Origin: Actinotalea fermentans ATCC 43279 = JCM 9966 = DSM 3133
Lineage (GTDB): Bacteria; Actinomycetota; Actinomycetes; Actinomycetales; Cellulomonadaceae
Length of the DNA: 42,361 nucleotides
Assembly (NCBI GenBank): GCA_000767215.1
Contig: AXCX01000010.1
Location: 1-42,361 of the forward strand
Direction of reading: 5' to 3'
Shown: positions 1 through 8,330 of the stretch, one piece after another
Numbering within the stretch: the stretch's first letter is position 1
Layout: each line of letters starts with the position of its first letter
Translations under genes and position numbers: made by a program
Notes under the pieces: generated by a model
What the model was told of the DNA's origin: nothing
The model's input: the letters and a program-made list of their open reading frames with translations, nothing else
The model's database searches: none

Positions 1-1
1 C

Positions 2-175
2 GCTCCGGCACCGCCGCCCCCGCCCGCCCCCGACGCCGACCACGACGGTCACCACCACGGCGACCGGGACCGCGACCGGGACCGAGATCGCGACGGCCGC
101 GACGGCGGTCGCAGCGGCCCGGACGGCGGCTGGGACGGCGGCTGGGGTGGCTGGGACGGTGGCTGGGGCCGCTGA
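2..175 (+). CDS. 3' end of an unidentified gene with a low-complexity Pro/Asp-Arg/Gly-Trp tail (partial)
   Basis: Reading in the frame that ends at TGA 173-175, the window opens inside a coding frame. It encodes a Pro/Ala stretch, a His/Asp patch, five Asp-Arg dipeptides in a row, and a tail of Gly-Gly-Trp and Gly-Trp units ending in GWGR. The start lies outside the window, so no domain can be assigned. The repetitive charged then glycine/tryptophan-rich end looks like a disordered C-terminus of a secreted or membrane-anchored protein, but that is inference. The stop is 9 bp from the convergent response-regulator stop. The reading frame is supported only by composition and by the stop position. 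Confidence 0.45.
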   Translation, partial: APAPPPPPAPDADHDGHHHGDRDRDRDRDRDGRDGGRSGPDGGWDGGWGGWDGGWGR

Positions 176-184
176 CCGGCCGGG

Positions 185-811
185 TCACGGCGTCGTGAGG
201 ATGCCCCGCTCGAGCGCCACGGTCACCGCGCGCGTCCGGTCGTCCACCCCGAACTTGGTGAAGATGCGCAGCAGGTGCGTCTTCACCGTCGCCTCGCTGA
301 TGAACAGCTCCGCGCCGATCTGCACGTTGCTGCCCCCGCGCGCCACCGCGCGGAGCACGTCGAGCTCGCGTTGCGTGAGGCGCTCGCCCGCCGTGCGCAC
401 CCCGCGCACCAGCCGCCGGGCCACCGACGGCGCGAGCACCGTCTCACCGCTCGCGACGGCGCGCACGGCGGCGACGAGGTCGTCGCGAGGCGTGTCCTTG
501 AGCAGGTAGCCGGTCGCGCCCGCCTCGACGGCCCGCAGGATGTCGGCATCCGTCTCGTACGTGGTCAGGACGACGACGCGCGCCGTGGGCACCTCGGCGA
601 GGATCCGCGCGGTCGCGGCCGCGCCGTCGAGCACCGGCATGCGCAGGTCCATGAGCACGACGTCCGGCGTCAGCTCGGCCGCCCTCGCGCACGCCTGCTC
701 GCCGTCACCGGCCTCGCCGACGACGTCGAGATCGGCCTCGCCCGCCAGCAGGCCGACGATGCCGGCGCGCACCACCGGGTGGTCGTCGACCACCAGCACC
801 CGAACGCTCAC
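185..811 (-). CDS. NarL/FixJ-family response regulator (LuxR-type HTH output)
   Basis: 208 residues. The receiver domain (about 1-120) shows the acidic pair D9/D10, phospho-acceptor D55 in VVLMDLRMP, T83/T84 and K105 in GYLLKDTP, so it should be phosphorylatable. The C-terminal LuxR/GerE HTH (about 145-205) has LTQRELDVLRAVARG and FISEATVKTHLLRIFTKFGVDDR. It should receive phosphate from the kinase encoded just upstream and activate transcription, plausibly of its own ABC transporter operon. The GTG start overlaps the kinase stop by 4 nt (GTGA), which argues for translational coupling and fixes the start. The target genes are not visible from sequence. Confidence 0.93.
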   Translation of the reverse strand: MSVRVLVVDDHPVVRAGIVGLLAGEADLDVVGEAGDGEQACARAAELTPDVVLMDLRMPVLDGAAATARILAEVPTARVVVLTTYETDADILRAVEAGATGYLLKDTPRDDLVAAVRAVASGETVLAPSVARRLVRGVRTAGERLTQRELDVLRAVARGGSNVQIGAELFISEATVKTHLLRIFTKFGVDDRTRAVTVALERGILTTP

Positions 812-2178
812 CGAACCTCCTCCGTGCCCCCGGCGGCGGGAGCGTCGTCGCCCTCGCCGGGCTCGGGCTCAGCCTCCTCGGCCCCCACCGGCATGGTCAC
901 CTGGACGCGTGTGCCGAGCCCGACGTCGCTCGTCACCGCGAGCGCGCCGCCCCCGGTGGTGACCCGCTCGCGCATGCCGCGCAACCCGAAGCCTTCCACG
1001 GCTGCGGGCGCCATCCCGCGCCCGTCGTCGGCGACCTCGAGGCTGACGCCGCCGTCGGGAGCCGCGCCGAGCACCAGGCTGACCCTGGTGGCGCCTGCGT
1101 GCCGCCGGACGTTCGACAGGGCCTCCTGCGCGGCGCGCAGCAGGATGACCTCGCGCTCGCGGCTGAGGTCCGCGAGGGCGGCGTGGTCGGCCACCACCCG
1201 CACCTCGACGCCGGTCTCCTCGCCGAACCGGGTCGCGAGGCGCTCGAGCGCCTCCGTGAGCGTGGACTCGGCCAGGCCGACCGGTGCAGCCGCCGCGACG
1301 AGCGCGCGCGCCTCCGCGAGGTTCTCGCGCGCGGTCCGCTCGATGAGCGCCAGGCGGGCCGCGGCGTCGTCGGGCCGCTCGCGACGCAGGTCCGCGGCGG
1401 CCGTCTGGGCGAGCATGACGACGCTGGTGAAGCCCTGGGCGAGCGTGTCGTGGATCTCCTGGGCCATGCGCTCGCGCTCGGCCAGCACGCCCGCGGCGTG
1501 GTGGGAGGCCGCGGCCTCCGCCTGCGCCTCCTCGAGCCGGGCGAGCAGCTCGGCCCTGTCCTCGCTCTGCTCGGCGACCTGGGTCACCCACAGGCCCAGC
1601 AGCACCGAGAACGCGATCGCGATGCCCGCCTGCGTGATGAGCGGCGCGGCGTCGGAGAGGTCGTCGAACGGCGACTGGGCCGCGATGGTCCCGAACACCA
1701 CGGCGGTGAGGAGGACCGTGAGCACCACGCCCTGGCGGCGGGTCTCCGCGAAGTACCAGACCTGGCTGTACGCGATGAAGAGCAGCAGGCTGCCGGTCTC
1801 CGTCGCCGAGACCACGGCGCCCACGCACACGATCATGACGACCACGTAGGTCATGGCGAGCGGGCGGCTCCCGGTCGTCGCGGCCCGCCGCCCGACGACG
1901 ACGTACGCCACGAGCAGGGTCGCGAACGTCGCCAGCGCGATGCCCAGGCCGAGGCCCGCCTCCGGGCGCTCGAACAGGTACGACGCGACGCCGAGCGCCC
2001 ACAGCGCGTAGAAGGCGACGTCCCAGCCGCGCAGCGACCGTGCCCAGAAGGCTGCGCGGTCGCTGCGCCAGTCCGGCCCGCCCGGGACCGGGGTCGTGGC
2101 CGGGCCGGGCGGCGGATAGGTGTGGAGCGTGCGGTCCATGGCCGCATCGTCCCCGACGCTGGGGCCGGGCGTCATCAT
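808..2178 (-). CDS. two-component sensor histidine kinase, HisKA_3 type
   Basis: About 456 residues. The N-terminal half (about 50-200) contains five or six hydrophobic helices and no obvious extracellular sensor domain, as in membrane-stress or intramembrane-sensing kinases. A coiled coil leads into the HisKA_3 dimerisation motif ERMAQEIHDTLAQGF with phospho-acceptor H243. The HATPase_c domain has the N-box AAQEALSNVRRHAGA, the G1 box DDGRGM and the G2 box GFGLRGMRERV. The tail is Glu/Pro/Gly-rich. ATG 2178 starts 2 nt after the permease stop. ATG 2175 or ATG 2139 (444 aa, a GGGGA upstream) are alternatives; no start has a convincing ribosome site. It partners with the adjacent response regulator. 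Confidence 0.9.
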   Translation of the reverse strand: MMTPGPSVGDDAAMDRTLHTYPPPGPATTPVPGGPDWRSDRAAFWARSLRGWDVAFYALWALGVASYLFERPEAGLGLGIALATFATLLVAYVVVGRRAATTGSRPLAMTYVVVMIVCVGAVVSATETGSLLLFIAYSQVWYFAETRRQGVVLTVLLTAVVFGTIAAQSPFDDLSDAAPLITQAGIAIAFSVLLGLWVTQVAEQSEDRAELLARLEEAQAEAAASHHAAGVLAERERMAQEIHDTLAQGFTSVVMLAQTAAADLRRERPDDAAARLALIERTARENLAEARALVAAAAPVGLAESTLTEALERLATRFGEETGVEVRVVADHAALADLSREREVILLRAAQEALSNVRRHAGATRVSLVLGAAPDGGVSLEVADDGRGMAPAAVEGFGLRGMRERVTTGGGALAVTSDVGLGTRVQVTMPVGAEEAEPEPGEGDDAPAAGGTEEVR

Positions 2179-2180
2179 GG

Positions 2181-3044
2181 TCAGCCGTCGTCGCGCCGGC
2201 GCCAGCGGAAGGTGCGCAGCGCGACGACGAGGCCGACCACCAGGTAGGCGCCCAGGACGATCGCGGTGCGCCCGTGCTCCCACGAGCCGGTGGGCTCGAT
2301 CGCCGTGGCGCCCTCGGGCAGGAACACCGACCGCATGCCCTGCGCGAGCCACTTCAGGGGGAAGGCGGCGGCGAGGTCCTGCATCCAGCCGGGCAGGGAG
2401 TCGTACTGGAAGAACACCCCCGAGACGAACTGCAGCACGAGCACGACGGGCGTCACGACGGCGCTCGCGGACCGCGCCGAGCGCGGGATCGAGGAGAACG
2501 CGACGCCGCAGATCGCGCCGGACGCCGTGCCGAGCACGAGCACCCAGGCGAACGTCCACCAGCGGCCCGGGTCCGTCGGCAGCTCGACGTCGAACATCGT
2601 GGCGGCCACCACGAGCAGCAGGCCGACCTGCACGAGGCTGGTCGTGAGCACCGAGCCGATCTTGCCGAGGAAGTACGCCGACGCGGGCATGGGCGTGCCC
2701 CGCAGGCGCTTCAGGGCGCCGTTGTCCCGCTCCTCCGCGATGCCGATGGCGAGGTTCTGGAACGTGGACAGCAGCAGGCCCGTCGCGATCATCCCGGGCA
2801 GGAAGTAGGTCGCGAAGGTGACCTCGTCGCCGGGACCGAACTCGATCGGGGTGTCCCCGAAGACCGTGGCGAAGATCGCCAGCATGATGATCGGGTAGGC
2901 GAAGATGAAGATCACGGCGTCGCGCTCGCGGAAGAACTGCTTCAGCTCCACGGACGTGCGCGCGAGGGCGACGGACACGGCCGACGGCAGCCGGACGGCC
3001 CGGGGGCCGCGGAGGTCGGTGGTGGGGTCGGCGACGGCGGTCAT
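2181..3044 (-). CDS. ABC-2 family transporter permease
   Basis: 287 residues with six predicted membrane segments: near FIFAYPIIMLAIFATVF, FLPGMIATGLLLSTF, SLVQVGLLLVVAA, FAWVLVLGTASGAI, VVTPVVLVLQFVSGVFF and IVLGAYLVVGLVVAL. The EERDNGALKRLRGTPMP segment between helices 2 and 3 is the usual conserved cytoplasmic element of ABC-2 permeases of the daunorubicin/nodulation type. Its ATG overlaps the ATPase stop by 4 nt (ATGA), so the two are translated as a unit. Substrate is unknown. With the linked kinase/regulator pair this resembles drug- or envelope-stress-responsive exporters of Gram-positive bacteria, by family knowledge only. Confidence 0.92.
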   Translation of the reverse strand: MTAVADPTTDLRGPRAVRLPSAVSVALARTSVELKQFFRERDAVIFIFAYPIIMLAIFATVFGDTPIEFGPGDEVTFATYFLPGMIATGLLLSTFQNLAIGIAEERDNGALKRLRGTPMPASAYFLGKIGSVLTTSLVQVGLLLVVAATMFDVELPTDPGRWWTFAWVLVLGTASGAICGVAFSSIPRSARSASAVVTPVVLVLQFVSGVFFQYDSLPGWMQDLAAAFPLKWLAQGMRSVFLPEGATAIEPTGSWEHGRTAIVLGAYLVVGLVVALRTFRWRRRDDG

Positions 3045-4018
3045 CGGACCTGCTCCTTCATGGTGACGGACGCCCCGGCGAGGGCGACGGCGGGGGTGCG
3101 CTCGGGGACGGCGGCGAGGGCCGCGTCGTCGGCCGCGTCCTCGGCGGCGTCGGCGTGGTCGGTGATGAGGCTGAGGTAGACCTCCTCGAGGGTCGGGCGC
3201 AGCACCTGCAGCCCGGGCACCTCCTGCGGCGCGAAGCGCGCCGCGAGCGAGCCGACGACGGCCGTCGGGGTGTCGGTCGCGTGCTCGCGCACGACGCCGT
3301 CCTCCAGCCAGCGCACGACGGCGCGGCGCGCGACCCGGTCGCCGAGGCGGGCGGGGGCGTCGAGCGCGACGACCCGGCCGTCCTTGACGACGGCGCACCG
3401 GTCGGCGAGCTGCTCGGCCTCCTCCATGTAGTGGGTGGTCAGCAGGATCGTGGTGCCGCCGTCGCGCAGGCCGGAGACGAGGTCCCAGAACGAGCGCCGG
3501 GCCTCCGGGTCGAACCCGGTGGTCGGCTCGTCGAGGAACAGCAGCTCGGGCCGCCCGACGATGCCGAGTGCCACGTCGAGCCGCCGGCGCTGGCCGCCGG
3601 AGAGCTGGCGCGTCCGCGTCCCGGCCTTCTCGGTGAGCCCGACGGCGGCGATCAGCTCGTCGGGGTCCCGCGGGTCGGGGTAGTAGCGGGCGAAGTGCCG
3701 GACGAGCTCCGCGACCGTGAGCTCGGCCTGGTCGTTCGCGGTCTGCAGCACGATGCCGATGCGGTTGCGCCAGGCGCGGCCCGCGTCGCCGGGGTCCTCG
3801 CCGAGCACCTGCACCAGGCCGCTGTCGCGACGGCGGAAGCCCTCGAGGATCTCGATGGTCGTGGTCTTGCCGGCGCCGTTCGGGCCCAGGACCGCGAAGA
3901 TCTCGCCGCGCTCGACGACGAGGTCGAGGCCGTTCACGGCGTGCTTGTCGCCGTAGCGCTTGTGCAGGTCCCGGACGTTGATGGCAGGCGCTGCGGGCTC
4001 GAGGAGGTGGCTGGTCAT
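3041..4018 (-). CDS. ABC-2 type transporter ATP-binding protein
   Basis: 325 residues, DrrA-like. It shows Walker A GPNGAGKTTT, the Q-loop region GIVLQTAN, signature LSGGQRRRLDVALG, Walker B LLFLDEPTTGFD and switch histidine TTHYMEEAEQL. The last third carries the extra domain usual in exporter ATPases of this group. It hydrolyses ATP to drive the permease encoded next. ATG 4018 was chosen because the family domain starts directly after it (INVRDLHKRYG); upstream codons in frame run into the spacer hairpin. It is the first gene of the four-gene operon reading to 185. Confidence 0.93.
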   Translation of the reverse strand: MTSHLLEPAAPAINVRDLHKRYGDKHAVNGLDLVVERGEIFAVLGPNGAGKTTTIEILEGFRRRDSGLVQVLGEDPGDAGRAWRNRIGIVLQTANDQAELTVAELVRHFARYYPDPRDPDELIAAVGLTEKAGTRTRQLSGGQRRRLDVALGIVGRPELLFLDEPTTGFDPEARRSFWDLVSGLRDGGTTILLTTHYMEEAEQLADRCAVVKDGRVVALDAPARLGDRVARRAVVRWLEDGVVREHATDTPTAVVGSLAARFAPQEVPGLQVLRPTLEEVYLSLITDHADAAEDAADDAALAAVPERTPAVALAGASVTMKEQVR

Positions 4019-4072
4019 GGCTCCAGCCTGGTCGGCGCGAGCGCCCCGCCGACAGCACCGCCCGTCGGGATC

Positions 4073-4098
4073 CGGGGTCCACCGACCGGTGGACCCCG
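4073..4098 (-). terminator. perfect 11-bp dyad between aspC and the ABC operon
   Basis: CGGGGTCCACC and its exact complement GGTGGACCCCG flank a 4-nt loop GACC, 15 nt past the aminotransferase stop on the minus strand. The position suits a terminator for the aminotransferase, but there is no T-run. It also lies 55 nt upstream of the ABC ATPase start, where an operator would sit. Confidence 0.6.
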
Positions 4099-4112
4099 AC
4101 GTCGACCGATCG

Positions 4113-5351
4113 CTAGCGCGCCTCGGCCAGCAGCCGCTGGATGCGCCCCACGCCCTCGACGATGTCCGCATCGCCCATCGCGTACGACAGCCGCAGGTAG
4201 CCGCTCGGCCCGAACGCCTCACCCGGCACGACGGCGACCTCCGCCTCCTCGAGGATGAGTGCCGCGAGCTCGGCCGACGTCGTCGGCGTGCGACCGCGGA
4301 TCGTCTTGCCGAGGATCCCCTCGACGCTCGGGTACACGTAGAACGCGCCCTGCGGCGTCGGGCAGACGACGCCCTCGATCTCGTTGAGCATCGCGACGAT
4401 CGTGCGCCGGCGCCGGTCGAAGGCCTCGCGCATCTCGGCCGCGGCGGTCAGGTCGCCGGTCACCGCCGCGAGCGCGGCGCGCTGGGAGACGTTGGCCACG
4501 TTCGAGGACAGGTGCGACTGGAGGTTCGTGGCGGCCTTGACGACGTCGGCCGGCCCGATCAGCCATCCCACGCGCCAGCCGGTCATCGCGTAGGTCTTCG
4601 CCACGCCGTTGAGGACGACGCAGGTGTCGGCCAGCTCGGGCACGACCTCGACGACGTGCGTGGCGGCCACGCCGTCGTAGGTGAGGTGCTCGTAGATCTC
4701 GTCGGTGATCACCCAGATGCCGTGCTCGAGCGCCCAGCGGCCGATGGCCTCGGTCTGCTCGCGCGAGTAGACGGCGCCCGTCGGGTTCGACGGGGAGCAG
4801 AACAGCAGCGCCTTGGTGCGCTCGGTCCGCGCGGCCTCGAGCTGCTCGACCGTGACCAGGTAGCCCTGGTCGGCGCCCGCGAACACCTCGACGGGCACAC
4901 CGCCGGCGAGGCGGATGCACTCGGGGTAGGTGGTCCAGTACGGCGCGGGCAGCAGCACCTCGTCGCCCTCGCCGACGACGGTCGCGAACGCCTCGTAGAC
5001 GGCCTGCTTGCCGCCGTTGGTCACCAGCACCTGGGCGGGGGAGACCTGGTAGCCCGAGTCGCGCAGGGTCTTCGCGGCGATCGCCTCGCGCAGCGCGGGC
5101 AGGCCGGCCGCGGGCGTGTACCGGTGGTTCGCCGGGTCGGAGCACGCGGCGATCGCGGCGTCGACGATGTACTGCGGCGTCGGGAAGTCCGGCTCGCCCG
5201 CGCCGAACCCGATGACGGGCCGGCCGGCGGCCTTCAGCTCCTTGGCCTTGCTGTCGACGGCCAGGGTGGCCGACTCCGCGATCTGCGCGATGCGCGGCGA
5301 GATGCGGGGGTGGACGGGGGCCGGGGCGCTGGCGGCGGTGGGCTGGCTCAC
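4113..5351 (-). CDS. aspC: pyridoxal-phosphate-dependent class I aminotransferase (aspartate aminotransferase type)
   Basis: 412 residues. Family marks are [14 protein letters not shown] near the N-terminus, [25 protein letters not shown] (PLP phosphate and substrate region), and [16 protein letters not shown] with K252 as the Schiff-base lysine. The last part reads [19 protein letters not shown]. It probably interconverts aspartate/2-oxoglutarate and oxaloacetate/glutamate. Aromatic or alanine aminotransferase activity cannot be excluded from sequence. GTG 5351 is chosen because the preceding codons would run back across the tRNA gene. Actinobacterial genomes commonly have this gene divergent from the tRNA-Trp-secE-nusG cluster, as here. 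Confidence 0.9.
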   Translation of the reverse strand: MSQPTAASAPAPVHPRISPRIAQIAESATLAVDSKAKELKAAGRPVIGFGAGEPDFPTPQYIVDAAIAACSDPANHRYTPAAGLPALREAIAAKTLRDSGYQVSPAQVLVTNGGKQAVYEAFATVVGEGDEVLLPAPYWTTYPECIRLAGGVPVEVFAGADQGYLVTVEQLEAARTERTKALLFCSPSNPTGAVYSREQTEAIGRWALEHGIWVITDEIYEHLTYDGVAATHVVEVVPELADTCVVLNGVAKTYAMTGWRVGWLIGPADVVKAATNLQSHLSSNVANVSQRAALAAVTGDLTAAAEMREAFDRRRRTIVAMLNEIEGVVCPTPQGAFYVYPSVEGILGKTIRGRTPTTSAELAALILEEAEVAVVPGEAFGPSGYLRLSYAMGDADIVEGVGRIQRLLAEAR

Positions 5352-5447
5352 GCGGCAATCCTCGCAGAGTGGCCGCGCTGTGCCGAGGGAGTTCTCATCG
5401 TGGGCACCGGGCGTGCTGGGCGCCCGGACGCGGCGGTCGCGGGCCCG

Positions 5448-5478
5448 TTCGACCGCACGGCCCCGAACCCCGTACACT
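5448..5478 (+). promoter_or_regulatory. probable sigmaA promoter of tRNA-Trp-secE
   Basis: TTCGAC at 5448-5453 and TACACT at 5473-5478 are separated by 19 bp. The -10 box is a strong actinobacterial match. Transcription from about 5485 would run through the tRNA at 5553 and possibly on to secE. Confidence 0.5.
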
Positions 5479-5552
5479 CGACCGCTGGTGGTCCGTCCGC
5501 CATGCTTCGGCGCGCCCGCCAGGGACGTCGGGACGGGGGCGGGCTGCTGTGA

Positions 5553-5625
5553 AGGGCAGTGGCGCAATTGGCAGCGCACCGGTCTCCAAAACCGGCGGTT
5601 GTGGGTTCGAGTCCCTCCTGCCCTG
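5553..5625 (+). tRNA. trnW: tRNA-Trp (anticodon CCA)
   Basis: The cloverleaf can be folded by eye. The acceptor stem pairs AGGGCAG (5553-5559) with CTGCCCT (5618-5624) and has discriminator G5625. The anticodon stem CCGGT/ACCGG encloses loop CTCCAAA with anticodon CCA at 5586-5588. The T-loop is GTTCGAGTC-like. The 3' CCA is not encoded, as is usual in actinobacteria. It lies directly upstream of secE. Confidence 0.97.
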
Positions 5626-5704
5626 CGTTGAGCATCCGTCCACCGGACGGGGCTTCGCACCGGCGAACCCGTACGGGCGAACACTTCGACGTTGGGAACG
5701 AGAC

Positions 5705-5989
5705 GTGAGCGATTCCGCTCGGGCAGGCGCCCAGGGCGCCGACAGCACCCGGCGCCCTGCGCCACGCCCCGGCGGGAAGAAGGGCACCGCGGAGCTCGGT
5801 GTCTTCGCTCGCCTCGCCCGGTTCGTGCGCCAGGTGGTCGCCGAGCTGAAGAAGGTCGTCCGGCCGAGCCGGAACGACCTGATCGGCTACGCGACGGCCG
5901 TGCTCGTGTTCGTGGCCGCCGTGATGGCGTTCGTGACCCTCGTCGACCTCGGTGTCGGCTCGCTCACGCAGGTGGTCTTCGGAGGCTGA
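5705..5989 (+). CDS. secE: preprotein translocase subunit SecE
   Basis: 94 residues. A basic/disordered head of about 35 residues is followed by the SecE motif [21 protein letters not shown] and one transmembrane helix ([21 protein letters not shown]), ending [10 protein letters not shown]. This is the single-helix form found outside Proteobacteria. It clamps SecY in the plasma membrane to form the protein-conducting channel. GTG 5705 gives the expected actinobacterial length. nusG follows after 111 nt, the canonical pairing. Confidence 0.95.
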   Translation: MSDSARAGAQGADSTRRPAPRPGGKKGTAELGVFARLARFVRQVVAELKKVVRPSRNDLIGYATAVLVFVAAVMAFVTLVDLGVGSLTQVVFGG

Positions 5990-6100
5990 CGCCACCGGCT
6001 CGGCCCTCGGGCGCCACCGCGAGCGCGAGCCGGACCCGGGCGGACCCCGTACCCACCGCAAGAGCACCGCAGACAAGCAGACAGAAAGCAGGTTCACCTC

Positions 6101-6895
6101 GTGTCCCAGGAGTCGCTGGAGCCGCTCGAGCAGGACCCCACGCTGTCCGAGGACGGCACCGACGAGACGCTGCCCGACGAGACGCTGCCCGCCGAGGCCG
6201 CGGACGTCGAGGACGAGGCCACCGAGGTGGCGGACGACGAGGTCGAGGCCGCGGACGAGCCCGAGGCCGCCCCGCTCGCCGCCGAGGACGACTCCGACGA
6301 GATCCTGGACCCGGTCGCCGAGTTCAAGGGGAAGCTGCGTCGCCTCCCGGGTGACTGGTACGTCATCCACTCCTACGCGGGCTACGAGAACCGCGTGAAG
6401 GCGAACCTGGAGAACCGCATCCAGAGCCTCAACATGGAGGACTACATCTTCCAGGTCGAGGTGCCCATGGAAGAGGTCGTCGAGATCAAGAACGCCCAGC
6501 GCAAGGTCGTGCGCCGGGTGCGGATCCCGGGCTACGTCCTCGTCCGGATGGACCTGACCGACGAGTCGTGGGGCGCCGTCCGGCACACGCCCGGCGTGAC
6601 CGGCTTCGTCGGGCACACGCACCAGCCGGTGCCGCTGACGCTCGACGAGGTCTTCTCGATGCTCGCGCCGACCCTGGCGCCGGCGGCCGCGCCGCAGAAG
6701 GCCGCCGCCGCGCAGACGATCGACGTCGACTTCACCGTCGGCGAGTCCGTCACCGTCACCGACGGCCCCTTCGACACGCTGCCCGCGACGATCTCCGAGA
6801 TCAACGCCGAGGCGCAGAAGCTCAAGGTGCTCGTCTCGATCTTCGGCCGGGAGACCCCGGTCGAGCTGTCGTTCAACCAGGTCGCCAAGATCTGA
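6101..6895 (+). CDS. nusG: transcription termination/antitermination protein NusG
   Basis: 264 residues, longer than the roughly 180 of E. coli. Residues 1-84 form an acidic Glu/Asp/Ala-rich tail. The NGN domain starts at D85-W86 ([19 protein letters not shown]) and contains [10 protein letters not shown] linker rich in Ala/Pro leads to the KOW domain ([21 protein letters not shown]), ending [11 protein letters not shown]. It binds RNA polymerase to modulate pausing and links it to the ribosome. GTG 6101 has AAGCAGG upstream. Acidic N-terminal extensions are usual for actinobacterial NusG. Confidence 0.96.
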   Translation: MSQESLEPLEQDPTLSEDGTDETLPDETLPAEAADVEDEATEVADDEVEAADEPEAAPLAAEDDSDEILDPVAEFKGKLRRLPGDWYVIHSYAGYENRVKANLENRIQSLNMEDYIFQVEVPMEEVVEIKNAQRKVVRRVRIPGYVLVRMDLTDESWGAVRHTPGVTGFVGHTHQPVPLTLDEVFSMLAPTLAPAAAPQKAAAAQTIDVDFTVGESVTVTDGPFDTLPATISEINAEAQKLKVLVSIFGRETPVELSFNQVAKI

Positions 6896-6986
6896 CGACG
6901 ACGTCCCGCCCGTCCGCGACCGCGGTCGGGCACTGCAACCGGGTCATCGCCCACGGCGTCGGCCCAGAGAAGGAACGGAAGGCATC

Positions 6987-7418
6987 ATGCCCCCGAAGAA
7001 GAAGGTCGCCGGCCTGATCAAGCTCCAGATCAACGCCGGTGCGGCGACGCCCGCCCCGCCGATCGGCCCCGCGCTCGGTCAGCACGGCGTGAACATCATG
7101 GAGTTCTGCAAGGCCTACAACGCGGCGACCGAGTCGCAGCGCGGCAACGTCATCCCGGTCGAGATCACGGTCTACGAGGACCGCTCGTTCACCTTCATCA
7201 CGAAGACCCCGCCGGCGGCGGAGCTCATCAAGAAGGCGGCCGGCGTGGCGAAGGGCTCGCCGACCCCGCACACCACCAAGGTCGCGTCGCTGACGCAGGA
7301 CCAGGTGCGCGAGATCGCCCAGACGAAGCTCGAGGACCTCAACGCCAACGACATCGAGGCCGCGATGAAGATCGTGGCGGGCACGGCCCGCTCGATGGGC
7401 ATCACCGTCCAGGGCTGA
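6987..7418 (+). CDS. rplK: 50S ribosomal protein L11
   Basis: 143 residues, full family length. The N-terminal domain [18 protein letters not shown], with [21 protein letters not shown], binds GTPase-associated 23S rRNA and is the thiopeptide-contact proline helix. The C-terminal domain includes [13 protein letters not shown] and [13 protein letters not shown] good ribosome site (GAAGGAACGGAAGG) precedes ATG 6987. It is the first gene of the rplKA unit. L11 supports EF-G action and the stringent response. Confidence 0.98.
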   Translation: MPPKKKVAGLIKLQINAGAATPAPPIGPALGQHGVNIMEFCKAYNAATESQRGNVIPVEITVYEDRSFTFITKTPPAAELIKKAAGVAKGSPTPHTTKVASLTQDQVREIAQTKLEDLNANDIEAAMKIVAGTARSMGITVQG

Positions 7419-7427
7419 GGCCCGCAC

Positions 7428-7458
7428 CGTCCCGGGCCGAGGACCTCGGCCCGGGACG
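7428..7458 (+). terminator. 15-bp hairpin in the rplK-rplA spacer
   Basis: CGTCCCGGGCCGAGG (7428-7442) and its exact complement (7444-7458) surround a single A. It begins 9 nt after the rplK stop and lies 63 nt before rplA. There is no T-tract. Because rplK and rplA are normally cotranscribed, it may be a partial terminator, an mRNA end-protecting or processing stem, or part of L1 feedback control. Confidence 0.55.
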
Positions 7459-7521
7459 ACCACAGTGGCAGGGCCAGGCGCTGGCCCGGACCACGACTGC
7501 TGAGAACAAGGAGAAGAGCAG

Positions 7522-8241
7522 ATGGCACAGCGCAGCAAGGCGTACCGCGCCGCCGCGGAGAAGATCGACCGCACGCGCGTCTACGCGCCCCTCGAGGCGA
7601 TCCGGCTCGCGAAGTCGACGTCGGTGACCAAGTACGACGCGACGATCGAGGTGGCCTTCCGCCTCGGTGTCGACCCGCGCAAGGCGGACCAGATGGTCCG
7701 TGGCACGGTCAACCTCCCGCACGGCACCGGCAAGACGGCGCGCGTGCTCGTCTTCGCCGTCGGCGAGCGGGCCGAGCAGGCCATCGCCGCGGGCGCCGAC
7801 GAGGTGGGCGGCGACGAGCTGATCGAGAAGGTCGCCGCGGGCTACACCGACTTCGACGCCGCCGTCGCGACGCCGGATCTCATGGGCAAGGTCGGTCGCC
7901 TGGGCAAGGTCCTGGGCCCGCGCGGCCTCATGCCGAACCCGAAGACCGGCACCGTCACCATGGACGTCGCCAAGGCCGTGACCGACATCAAGGGCGGCAA
8001 GATCGAGTTCCGCGTCGACAAGCACGCGAACCTCCACTTCATCATCGGCAAGGCCTCGTTCGACGACCAGGCGCTGGTCGAGAACTACGCCGCCGCCCTG
8101 GAGGAGGTGCTCCGGCTCAAGCCGGCCGCGTCGAAGGGCCGGTACGTGCTCAAGGCCTTCGTGACCTCGACCATGGGCCCGAGCGTCCCGCTCGACGCGA
8201 ACCGCACCCGCAACCTCATGGCCGAGGAGGACGTCGCCTGA
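7522..8241 (+). CDS. rplA: 50S ribosomal protein L1
   Basis: 239 residues. It shows the L1 signature [11 protein letters not shown] (after [13 protein letters not shown]), the N-terminal [34 protein letters not shown] block and the C-terminal [10 protein letters not shown]. It binds 23S rRNA at the mobile stalk near the E site and in many bacteria represses its own operon by binding the leader mRNA. AAGGAGAAG lies before ATG 7522. It is the last gene before the strong hairpin at 8265-8299. Confidence 0.98.
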   Translation: MAQRSKAYRAAAEKIDRTRVYAPLEAIRLAKSTSVTKYDATIEVAFRLGVDPRKADQMVRGTVNLPHGTGKTARVLVFAVGERAEQAIAAGADEVGGDELIEKVAAGYTDFDAAVATPDLMGKVGRLGKVLGPRGLMPNPKTGTVTMDVAKAVTDIKGGKIEFRVDKHANLHFIIGKASFDDQALVENYAAALEEVLRLKPAASKGRYVLKAFVTSTMGPSVPLDANRTRNLMAEEDVA

Positions 8242-8264
8242 CGACGCCTCTGCCCTGAACGCAC

Positions 8265-8299
8265 CGGAGGCCCGGACCGCACGTCGGTCCGGGCCTCCG
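8265..8299 (+). terminator. terminator hairpin after rplA
   Basis: A 15-bp perfect stem (CGGAGGCCCGGACCG with its complement) encloses the 5-nt loop CACGT, 23 nt after the rplA stop. There is no T-run, as is common for actinobacterial terminators. It separates rplKA from the rplJL promoter. Confidence 0.8.
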
Positions 8300-8330
8300 C
8301 GCATCCGCACCACGCCCGCCCTACACGACC

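Noticed and set aside
5636-5650. Hairpin CCGTCC-ACC-GGACGG after tRNA-Trp
   Set aside because: A 6-bp stem is too weak to call a terminator, and read-through into secE is plausible.
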